13,830 bases of DNA from Alphaproteobacteria bacterium (GTDB taxonomy: Bacteria > Pseudomonadota > Alphaproteobacteria > Rhodobacterales > Rhodobacteraceae): assembly GCA_030830465.1 (NCBI GenBank), contig JAURMY010000137.1:1-13830 (forward strand), written 5' to 3'. Below, one piece after another: positions 6,894 through 13,508 of this stretch. The translations under genes and the position numbers were made by a program. The notes under the pieces were generated by a model that saw nothing but the letters and a program-made list of their open reading frames with translations, did not search any database and had not been told where the DNA came from. Position 1 is the stretch's first letter. Each line of letters starts with the position of its first letter.

Positions 6894-8294
6894 ATGTCCA
6901 AAAGGAAAGTCGGAATAGGCACCATCGTATCCTATGGTTTCGGGTCGATCGCCTATGGGGTCAAAGACAACGGGTTTTCTACGTTCCTAATGATCTATTT
7001 CAATCAGGTCTTGGGGTTGCCCGCCTATCTGGTTGGTCTGGCCCTGTTGATCGCCATGATTTTTGACGCGGTTTCGGATCCCTGGGTTGGCTATTTGTCA
7101 GACCGGTTTTCCTCGCGTCTGGGGCGCCGGCATCCGTTTATGTATGCCTCGATCATACCGATTGCGCTGACATATTATTTTCTTTGGGCGCCGCCCGAAA
7201 TGTCTGACGCGGCGTTGTTTGCCTATTTGACGATCATGGCTGTGACAGTGCGTCTGGCGATTACTTTTTACGAAGTGCCGAACTCGGCATTGATCGGCGA
7301 GATCACCGAGGATTACGACAAACGAACGGCGATTACCGGTTTAAGGTTGATGTTCGGATGGATCGGCGGCGTGGTGATGGCTGTGGTTGTCTACCGGTAT
7401 TATCTGCCGGATTCGGTGGATTATGACCCCGGCATTCTCAATCCGGACGGCTATGTCGAATACGCCTTTGCAGCGTCGATTGTCATGGTGGTGGCGATGC
7501 TGATTTCCGCCCTTGGCACGCAACGCGCCGTGGCCGGTTTCAACAAGCCCGACACCGCCTCGGCGGGCTATGGCTTCAAGTTCCTGAAGAACCTGACGCA
7601 TATTTTTGGAAATACCTCGTTTCGCGCGGTTTTCATGGCGTCGCTTTGCACCAACCTCGTGATGGGGCTGGCAATGACGCTGCAACTTTACTTTGGCATT
7701 TACTATTTCGGCCTCAGCACGACGCAAATCGCCCTGGTGACCCTGACGATGGTGCCTGCCGCGGTGATCGCTTATCTTTCAACCGCTTTCGTGATCCGCG
7801 GATTTGAGAAAAAGTCGGTGGCAATCTTCCTGTCCTGGCTTTCCATGGGGCTTTCTGTGTCGCTTATTCTGGCAAAGTATTTTGACTTGCTCCCGGCGGC
7901 GAAATCTTCCGAGTTGTTCTATTTGATTGCCGGGATGACGTTTCTGACAACCACGTCAACGGTCTTGCTGAGTGCGGTGAAATTTTCGATGACCGTGGAT
8001 CTGATTGATCTTGACCAGACCGGCACCGGTCACCGGGCGGACGGCCTTTATCTTGCGACGTTTTCCTTTACCCGTAAAATGGTGACCGGGGTCGGAATTT
8101 TCGTGTCCGGGATATTGCTGAGCCTGGGTGTTCAGCAAGGCACGCTTATCGATGCCGAAACGATGCACACGGTCGCGTTGCCCTATGTCGTCATGGTGAT
8201 CGCGTTATACTTTCTTTCCGTGATGTTCCTGCGCGGCTTTGGTCTGACCCGGGCAAAACATAACGAAAACATCAAGGCGATCAGCAAAACCTGA
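6894..8294 (+). CDS. MFS transporter, GPH cation symporter type (MFS_2)
   Basis: A 466-residue, strongly hydrophobic protein with about 12 predicted membrane segments, belonging to the glycoside-pentoside-hexuronide:cation symporter group of the major facilitator superfamily. It should import a substrate with H+ or Na+ across the inner membrane. The diagnostic cytoplasmic loop is present: DAVSDPWVG (about 58-66), SDR at 69-71, and the SRLGRRHPF turn at about 74-82. A second half with conserved LIDLDQTGTGHRADG lies near residue 370. The start at 6894 is preferred over the in-frame ATG at 6882 because GGAG lies 6 bases before it, aligned with the GGAG of the fusion gene when the two promoters are overlaid. 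It carries the same operator as the fusion gene at 9331, so it probably brings in that enzyme's substrate. Known GPH members carry sugars and glucuronides, but relatives are found in other catabolic clusters, so the substrate is open. Confidence 0.88.
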   Translation: MSKRKVGIGTIVSYGFGSIAYGVKDNGFSTFLMIYFNQVLGLPAYLVGLALLIAMIFDAVSDPWVGYLSDRFSSRLGRRHPFMYASIIPIALTYYFLWAPPEMSDAALFAYLTIMAVTVRLAITFYEVPNSALIGEITEDYDKRTAITGLRLMFGWIGGVVMAVVVYRYYLPDSVDYDPGILNPDGYVEYAFAASIVMVVAMLISALGTQRAVAGFNKPDTASAGYGFKFLKNLTHIFGNTSFRAVFMASLCTNLVMGLAMTLQLYFGIYYFGLSTTQIALVTLTMVPAAVIAYLSTAFVIRGFEKKSVAIFLSWLSMGLSVSLILAKYFDLLPAAKSSELFYLIAGMTFLTTTSTVLLSAVKFSMTVDLIDLDQTGTGHRADGLYLATFSFTRKMVTGVGIFVSGILLSLGVQQGTLIDAETMHTVALPYVVMVIALYFLSVMFLRGFGLTRAKHNENIKAISKT

Positions 8295-8298
8295 CCTG

Positions 8299-9246
8299 TC
8301 AGCGATGCACCGGTTGGGGCGTTTGCCGTTGTGCGCGGCTTAGCAATTGCTGCACTTCGGCCAGAAGGCGTTTGGCCGAGGGGGGCAGCGGCCGTTCATG
8401 CATCCAGGCCGCCACGCCAGAGATTGTTGTCGCCTTGAACGGCCATCCCTCAAGCTCCAGCCGCCGGACGATGCCGGCCTCAAGCTCCAGGCGCATCAGG
8501 TAATCAGGCAAAATGGCGACAGCGCCGGTTTGCAACAGCAACTGGCGCAGCAAACCGAAATCCTGTGACGTCAGGAAGGTCCGCCGGATGTCCTGAAGAC
8601 TGTCAAACGTATCCGGAAAGGCGTCAAGGATCCGCCACAAAAACCAATCCGGCACATCGCCGCCGATCACCGTATGGGCGCCCAGATCCGTAATCCTGAT
8701 GACCGGCTTTTGGCAAAGATCATGGCCCGCGCGACACATCAGCGAAGGCGGTTGCAGGATCAGCTTGCGATATTGCAGTTCCTCAAGTTCCCGGTCCGGC
8801 TGAAGGCCAAAGTAGATGTCGATCTCGCGTCTGGTCAGTTGCCGTTCCCAGCGCGCCCGGTCGCAGACGCGAACCGAGAATTGTAACTCAGGGAACTGAT
8901 TCATCATTTTTGTCATCGGGATGGACAGAATGCTTTCGGAAACGCTGGGATCGACCCCGATCACCAGGCGGCCGCTGGCGAAATTCTCCATCAACCCGAT
9001 ATCGCGCGCCGCCGCGTCAATCTCTGAGATCGCGACGCGTGACGAGGCGATCAGACGCTCTCCAAAGGCGGTGGGCACCGTCTTGCCGCGGGTTCGGTCA
9101 AATAAATCAACGCCATAGCTTTCTTCGAGCTTTTTTATGGTCTGACTGACAGCCGAATGAGACACACCAAGCTGCTCGCCGGCTTTGCGAAAATTCCCGG
9201 TTTCAGCCAGGGCAACGAGTTGCCGTAAGCTGGCGAGGCTGTCCAT
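8299..9246 (-). CDS. LysR family transcriptional regulator
   Basis: A 315-residue LysR-type regulator. The N-terminal winged helix-turn-helix lies at about 3-62, with the typical NFRKAGEQLGVSHSAVSQTIKKLE and LFDRTRG segments. The substrate-binding co-inducer domain covers about 88-300. The start is taken as the ATG at 9246, with AGGTGA five bases upstream; a GTG three codons earlier (9255) is the alternative. The gene is divergent from the SDR-BVMO-hydrolase fusion (84 bp between starts) and convergent with the MFS gene (4 bp between stops). The dyad GTAAG-N5-CTTAC begins only about 15 bp before its own start codon, which suggests autorepression. The same paired dyads precede the transporter, so it probably controls uptake and conversion together, with the pathway substrate or an intermediate as the likely inducer. 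The family call is secure; target assignment rests on context and shared sites. Confidence 0.93.
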   Translation of the reverse strand: MDSLASLRQLVALAETGNFRKAGEQLGVSHSAVSQTIKKLEESYGVDLFDRTRGKTVPTAFGERLIASSRVAISEIDAAARDIGLMENFASGRLVIGVDPSVSESILSIPMTKMMNQFPELQFSVRVCDRARWERQLTRREIDIYFGLQPDRELEELQYRKLILQPPSLMCRAGHDLCQKPVIRITDLGAHTVIGGDVPDWFLWRILDAFPDTFDSLQDIRRTFLTSQDFGLLRQLLLQTGAVAILPDYLMRLELEAGIVRRLELEGWPFKATTISGVAAWMHERPLPPSAKRLLAEVQQLLSRAQRQTPQPVHR

Positions 9247-9256
9247 TGCGATCACC

Positions 9257-9296
9257 TTTCGTAAGTTATCCTTACATACTTTACTTAAACAGTAAG
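9257..9296 (+). promoter_or_regulatory. Probable LysR operator in the lysR-fusion divergent region
   Basis: TTTC precedes the perfect dyad GTAAG-N5-CTTAC (9261-9275), followed by TTTAC-N7-GTAAG (9280-9296). The centres are 20 bp apart and the first is 63 bp before the TTG start at 9331, exactly matching the sites before the MFS gene. The first dyad overlaps the lysR leader, so a bound regulator could block its own transcription while activating the fusion gene. I could not fix the -35 and -10 elements. Confidence 0.72.
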
Positions 9297-9330
9297 AGAG
9301 TCAAACCTATCTCCGACAAAGGAGAAAGAT

Positions 9331-12300
9331 TTGAAGTCATATATCGGAAAAGTCGCTTTCGTTACCGGGGCCGCAGGGGGCATCGGCCTCGCCATCGCGA
9401 CCGAACTCGGCCGGCGCGGCATGAAAGTGATGCTGGCCGATCTTGACAGCAACCGGTTGAGCGCGGCGCGCGACCATCTTGCCGCAAACGGCATCGTTGC
9501 AGATTTTGTGGTTTGCGATGTCGCTGATATCAAAGCCGTGCGGCGGGCCGCAAAGGCAACTTTGGACCGTTTCGGCAAAGTGCATTTTGTGGTGAACAAT
9601 GCAGGCGTATCGCTTGGCGGTCCAACCGGCGAAATAGCGATCGAGGATTGGAACTGGATCGTGAACATCAATTTGATGGGCGTGGTCCACGGGGTAGAGA
9701 CCTTCACGCCCATTATGATCGAACAGGGCGAAGGCGGCCATATTCTGAATACGGCGTCGATGGCGGGCCATCTCGCCCTGCCGGGGGGCGGGCCTTATAA
9801 CGCCACCAAATATGCCTGTGTCGGTTATTCCGAGACCATTCGCCAGGAACTGGCGCCGCAGGGCATTGGCGTTAGCGTGCTGTGTCCGGGCTGGGTGAAA
9901 ACGGCCATCAACGAAACATCCAAGGACCGCCCGACGCTGAGAAATGGTGGGGCCGACCGCGAGGAAACCGAGCAGGGCAAACAGATTGCCGCAGCCATTG
10001 AAGCAGGACTTGACCCCACCGTGGTCGCCGCCTGGGCCTTGTCGCAAATAGACAAAGACCGGTTTTACATCTTCACCCATCCCGAACTCAGCCCCTTTGT
10101 CGACGGGCGTTTTGCCGAGATCAAGGAAGACCTTGAGGCCAGCAGACAAATCCCGGAATTGGCGTTGCAGGCGGCCGCTCGGCAAGGAACTGCGCCCCTT
10201 GATGTCTTGGTGATCGGTGCCGGTTTTTCCGGGATTTGTGCGGCGATCAAGCTCGAGCAAAGTGGCATTTCCAACTTTGCGGTCTATGACAAATGTGACG
10301 GCATTGGCGGCACCTGGTGGCTGAACACCTATCCCGGCGCGACATGCGATATACCTTCGCATTTTTACTGCTACTCATTTGAGATGAACCCCAAATGGAG
10401 CCGCCTGTTTGCGCCGCAACCGGAAATCCAGGCCTATATCCAGCACTGTGCTGTCAAATACGGGGTGCGCGACCGCATCCATCTTGGCCGTGAAATTCAA
10501 AGCGTCACGTTTGACGACGATCTGTCACTTTGGGTGACCAGGTTCCGCGATGGAAAAACGGTTCAATCGCGGTTTGTCATCAACGGGTCCGGCGGACTTC
10601 ATGCGCCCTTCGTGCCGGATTTCGCCGGACGCGACAGCTTTGCCGGCACCCAGATGCACACCGCCCGCTGGGACCACAGCTTTGATCCGGCCGGCAAGCG
10701 CATCGCTGTGATCGGAAGTGCGGCCAGCGCCATTCAGGCCGTTCCGAAACTGGCAGAAATTGCCGAACAGGTGACCTTGTTCCAAAGAACACCGAACTAC
10801 ATCGCCCCGCGCGACGATTTTGCCTATTCGGCGGCGGACCGGCTGGCGTTTGAAACGACACCGCAAAAAATGCAGGCCCTGCGCGAGGAAATGTTCGAAG
10901 ACCGTGACACCCGGCTTTATCCGATTGTGATAAATCCGTTGTTGCGGCAAGCCGCTGCTGCGGAGATCAAAACCTATATCCGGTCACAGGTGACAGACCC
11001 CGATGTTTTGGAACATCTGCTGCCGGACTATGAACTCGGCTGTAAACGGATCCTGATTTCGGATGATTTTTACCCCGCACTCAACCGCGATAACGTCGAA
11101 TTGGAAACCTCGGGCATCGCCGGGATCACGCCCAGCGGGATTGTCAGCGGCGCTGGGAACAGCCGGGAATTTGACGCGATCATTTATGCCACGGGTTTTG
11201 ACATCGAGGCGCATAAACTCGGCCTTGATCTGACGGGGCCGGGCGGCGTCAAGCTGGCGGAACTGTGGAAGGACCGCACGGATGCCTATAAGGCCGTCAT
11301 GGTGCCGGCGATGCCGAACTACTTTATGGTCACCGGGCCGAATGCCGGCGTCGGAACCACCTCGGTGGTCTACCTGATCGAACAGACCGTCGACTGGATC
11401 GTTGACATGATCAAACAGGCCGGTCGGGACAAACTCGTTTCAGTGCGGCCCGAGGCTTGTTTGCGCTACAGTGACGCGCTGCAATCGGACCTGGGCGGCA
11501 CGGTCTGGGCATCGGGTTGCGACAGCTGGTATGTCGCGCCAAACGGTCGGATTGAAACGCTGTTTCCGGGCAATGCCAGGGCTTTCGCCGAACAGATGGC
11601 AGATATTGATCTTGCTGATTTTGAAATCCGTGCAATTCCGGGCCGGGCCGGTTTGCCGGTGCCAAATTGGACGGAACGGCGCGGGACGACCGGGCAAACA
11701 CCAAAAGACACGCGCAAACTAGACCCGACGATCAAAGCGATCCTGTCCTCCCCCGAAGTGAAAACCGCCCCGAAAATGCACGAGATGTCCGCGACCGATG
11801 CGCGGCTTTACTACAAAGCCATGGTCGCAAAACTGGAAGAGCCGATTGCCCCGGCCTGTGATGTGGAAAACCACCAGATGCCGCTTGCGGGGCGCGGGCT
11901 GAATTTCCGGATCTACCGGCCAGTAGGGGGCGCGCAAAATGGCGCGGCGATGGTCTATTTCCACGGCGGCGGCTGGGTGATCGGTGACCTTGACACCCAT
12001 GACAAATCCTGCCGGGCGATTGCGAACCACAGCAGGATCGCAGTGGTTTCGGTCGACTACCGGCGCGCCCCGGAGCACCGGTTTCCAGAGCCGCTTGATG
12101 ATGGCTATGACGCGTTCTGCTGGCTGGCGCAACGCGCTGCTGACTTTGGGTTTGACCCCAAACGGATCGGCATTGGCGGCGATTCCGCGGGCGGCAATAT
12201 CGCGTCGGCGGTGACATTGATGTTGCGCGATAGACAAGGGCCGGCCTGCGCTTGGCAGGTTCTGATTTATCCGTCCCTTGCGCCTTATCATGAAACTCAA

Positions 12301-12675
12301 TCCTCCGTCGATTTCGCCAGTGGCTATGGGCTGGACGGCGAGGTTCAGGAATGGTTCGCCGCGCAATATTTCCCGAAAGGGACGGATTTCAGCGACCCCC
12401 GTGTTTCGCCGCTTATGGCCAGGGATCTGCGGAATTTACCGCCGGCTTTTATCGCCACTGCCGGATTTGACCCATTGCGTGACGCGGCGGCGGAATATGC
12501 CGAAAAGCTGCGCGGCGCCGGGGTGCCGGCGGCCTATGTGGAATATAGCGACCTTATTCACGGCTTCAAAAGCTGGGCCGGAATTGTTCCATCAGCCAAG
12601 GCAGCGTTGAAAGACATCGCACAGAACCTGTCCGAATTGGCGCGCCAAACGGCACCTGAAAATGAACCGGCGTGA
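9331..12675 (+). CDS. Trifunctional fusion: SDR - Baeyer-Villiger monooxygenase - HSL esterase
   Basis: One 1114-residue cytosolic protein with three complete enzyme domains. Residues 1-270 are a classical short-chain dehydrogenase: TGAAGGIG (12-19), Asp37 at the end of strand 2 (favours NAD), NNAG (89-92), Ser143, YNATK (Tyr156, Lys160) and PG at 186-187. Residues 289-775 are a Baeyer-Villiger-type flavin monooxygenase: FAD site GAGFSG (296-301), GGTWW (326-330), the class fingerprint F-G-H-W-D (437-448, FAGTQMHTARWD), an NADPH-site variant GSAASA (462-467) and ATGF (620-623). Residues 815-1105 are a hormone-sensitive-lipase-type hydrolase: oxyanion HGGG (878-881), GDSAGG with Ser952, Asp1047 (DPLRD) and His1077. 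Predicted sequence: alcohol to ketone, ketone to ester or lactone, ester to acid plus alcohol, as done by separate ChnA, ChnB and ChnC in cyclohexanol degradation. The start is TTG; AAAGGAG lies 6 bases upstream, and the next ATG would remove the NAD loop. There is no frame break across the linkers. The substrate is unknown. Confidence 0.95.
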   Translation: MKSYIGKVAFVTGAAGGIGLAIATELGRRGMKVMLADLDSNRLSAARDHLAANGIVADFVVCDVADIKAVRRAAKATLDRFGKVHFVVNNAGVSLGGPTGEIAIEDWNWIVNINLMGVVHGVETFTPIMIEQGEGGHILNTASMAGHLALPGGGPYNATKYACVGYSETIRQELAPQGIGVSVLCPGWVKTAINETSKDRPTLRNGGADREETEQGKQIAAAIEAGLDPTVVAAWALSQIDKDRFYIFTHPELSPFVDGRFAEIKEDLEASRQIPELALQAAARQGTAPLDVLVIGAGFSGICAAIKLEQSGISNFAVYDKCDGIGGTWWLNTYPGATCDIPSHFYCYSFEMNPKWSRLFAPQPEIQAYIQHCAVKYGVRDRIHLGREIQSVTFDDDLSLWVTRFRDGKTVQSRFVINGSGGLHAPFVPDFAGRDSFAGTQMHTARWDHSFDPAGKRIAVIGSAASAIQAVPKLAEIAEQVTLFQRTPNYIAPRDDFAYSAADRLAFETTPQKMQALREEMFEDRDTRLYPIVINPLLRQAAAAEIKTYIRSQVTDPDVLEHLLPDYELGCKRILISDDFYPALNRDNVELETSGIAGITPSGIVSGAGNSREFDAIIYATGFDIEAHKLGLDLTGPGGVKLAELWKDRTDAYKAVMVPAMPNYFMVTGPNAGVGTTSVVYLIEQTVDWIVDMIKQAGRDKLVSVRPEACLRYSDALQSDLGGTVWASGCDSWYVAPNGRIETLFPGNARAFAEQMADIDLADFEIRAIPGRAGLPVPNWTERRGTTGQTPKDTRKLDPTIKAILSSPEVKTAPKMHEMSATDARLYYKAMVAKLEEPIAPACDVENHQMPLAGRGLNFRIYRPVGGAQNGAAMVYFHGGGWVIGDLDTHDKSCRAIANHSRIAVVSVDYRRAPEHRFPEPLDDGYDAFCWLAQRAADFGFDPKRIGIGGDSAGGNIASAVTLMLRDRQGPACAWQVLIYPSLAPYHETQSSVDFASGYGLDGEVQEWFAAQYFPKGTDFSDPRVSPLMARDLRNLPPAFIATAGFDPLRDAAAEYAEKLRGAGVPAAYVEYSDLIHGFKSWAGIVPSAKAALKDIAQNLSELARQTAPENEPA

Positions 12676-12711
12676 CCCATATCCGGCACGCCAAACAACA
12701 AGGAGAAGTCC

Positions 12712-13104
12712 ATGAAATACCTCATCACCGCCACCGCTATTCTTGCCGCATCCTCTGCCTTCGCAAATGAGCCTTTTGGCATCTGGCAGACCATCACAGA
12801 CGCGACCGGCGCGCATCTTTTGGTTGATGTACACCCTTGCGAAGAAGACGAGGCCAAACTTTGCGCCACCGTTTCGGAGGTTGTGAATTCCAGCAATCCG
12901 GCGGCGCAGGAACTGATTGGTCGCAAGATCTTCTGGAACCTCGAGAAGGTAAAAGACGGTCTTTGGGAAAACGGCACGGTTTATGATGTGATAACCAATG
13001 CCGATTACAATTCTCGGGTGATCCTTGGCGCAAAGGCTTTGCGGGTCGAAGGCTGTGTCGCAACTTTTTGCGACGGCCAAAACTGGAAGCGCCCGACCGA
13101 ATGA
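12712..13104 (+). CDS. Secreted DUF2147 family protein
   Basis: A 130-residue protein with a Sec signal peptide (MKYLITATAILAASSAFA, cleavage likely after Ala18), so it should be periplasmic. The mature part follows the DUF2147 pattern: an early G-W (GIWQTI), a beta segment with cysteines 43 and 51 (HPC...KLC), an N-P segment (SSNPAAQEL), a GRKIFWNLEKVKDGLWENGTVYD core, and the closing LRVEGC...C-DGQNWKR with cysteines 115 and 120. The two cysteine pairs could form disulphides. The function of DUF2147 is not established. The start has AAGGAG upstream. It begins 37 bp after the fusion stop in the same direction with no clear terminator between, so cotranscription is plausible. Whether it serves the same pathway or is merely adjacent is not decided by the sequence. 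Confidence 0.82.
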   Translation: MKYLITATAILAASSAFANEPFGIWQTITDATGAHLLVDVHPCEEDEAKLCATVSEVVNSSNPAAQELIGRKIFWNLEKVKDGLWENGTVYDVITNADYNSRVILGAKALRVEGCVATFCDGQNWKRPTE

Positions 13105-13114
13105 CAACGGTGTG

Positions 13115-13135
13115 AAGCACCTTCATTCAGTGCTT
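13115..13135 (+). terminator. Weak hairpin after the DUF2147 gene
   Basis: AAGCAC and GTGCTT form a 6-bp stem with a 9-base loop 10 bp after the stop codon. Only a very short T stretch is present and no uridine run follows, so this is a weak candidate terminator for the fusion-DUF2147 transcript. Confidence 0.3.
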
Positions 13136-13256
13136 TGAACCCTTGTCGGCGCGGTTCGGATCAGCTGATCTGAGGCGGGCGGGGTGGATATATGGGGGTG
13201 CGAATTTCACAATGTCACCTGTGTCCACCCGCCTTACCTGAATTGACAGGGAAAAT

Positions 13257-13342
13257 TGGTGCGGGCGGGGGGACTCGAACCCCCACGGGCATACGCCCCT
13301 CAGATTTTAAGTCTGGTATGTCTACCATTCCATCACGCCCGC
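13257..13342 (-). tRNA. tRNA-Leu (anticodon UAA)
   Basis: An 86-base tRNA read on the minus strand, including an encoded CCA (13257-13259). The acceptor stem is GCGGGCG at 13342-13336, paired with CGCCCGC at the other end, with A as discriminator. The T arm contains GGTTCGAGTCC between GGGG/CCCC-type pairs. The anticodon loop CTTAAAA gives TAA, reading UUA and wobble UUG leucine codons. A long variable arm (a GGGGCG..CGCCC-like hairpin) fits a class II leucine tRNA. The outermost anticodon-stem pair appears to be a C.A mismatch. Confidence 0.95.
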
Positions 13343-13356
13343 AACAGGCTGGCGCG

Positions 13357-13384
13357 ACCATAACTTTTGATCCGGGTTTGTAAA
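13357..13384 (-). promoter_or_regulatory. Candidate promoter of tRNA-Leu
   Basis: On the minus strand TTTACA (13384-13379) is followed after 16 bp by TATGGT (13362-13357). The -10-like box ends 14 bp before the mature tRNA 5' end, which would leave a short leader for RNase P to remove. Position and box similarity support it; no experiment is implied. Confidence 0.45.
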
Positions 13385-13419
13385 GCGGACTTACCGGCCC
13401 CAAAACAGAATGCGAGGAT

Positions 13420-13448
13420 TTGTCCTATACACTTGCCCGCTTTGCTAT
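13420..13448 (+). promoter_or_regulatory. Candidate promoter of the cytochrome gene
   Basis: TTGTCC (13420-13425) and TGCTAT (13443-13448) are 17 bp apart, about 60 bp before the cytochrome start codon. The -10 match is weak, so this is a tentative call. Confidence 0.28.
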
Positions 13449-13508
13449 GGTTTACCGGATGGGCGGAATGGAAACGGGCGTTGCGGCCCGAAAATGTGAG
13501 GGAAGTAC

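Noticed and set aside
13159..13170. Perfect palindrome GATCAGCTGATC between the DUF2147 gene and tRNA-Leu
   Set aside because: Short, without a T tract or partner site; a regulatory or terminator role cannot be supported.
13174..13241. Imperfect long-range inverted repeat (GGCGGG-GTGGA against TCCACCCGCC)
   Set aside because: It needs a bulge and a large loop, and GC-rich chance pairing is likely.
13257..13342. tRNA-Leu as an integration (att) site for a mobile element
   Set aside because: I found no integrase and no repeated tRNA 3' end in the window, and the neighbouring cytochrome gene looks like ordinary core sequence.
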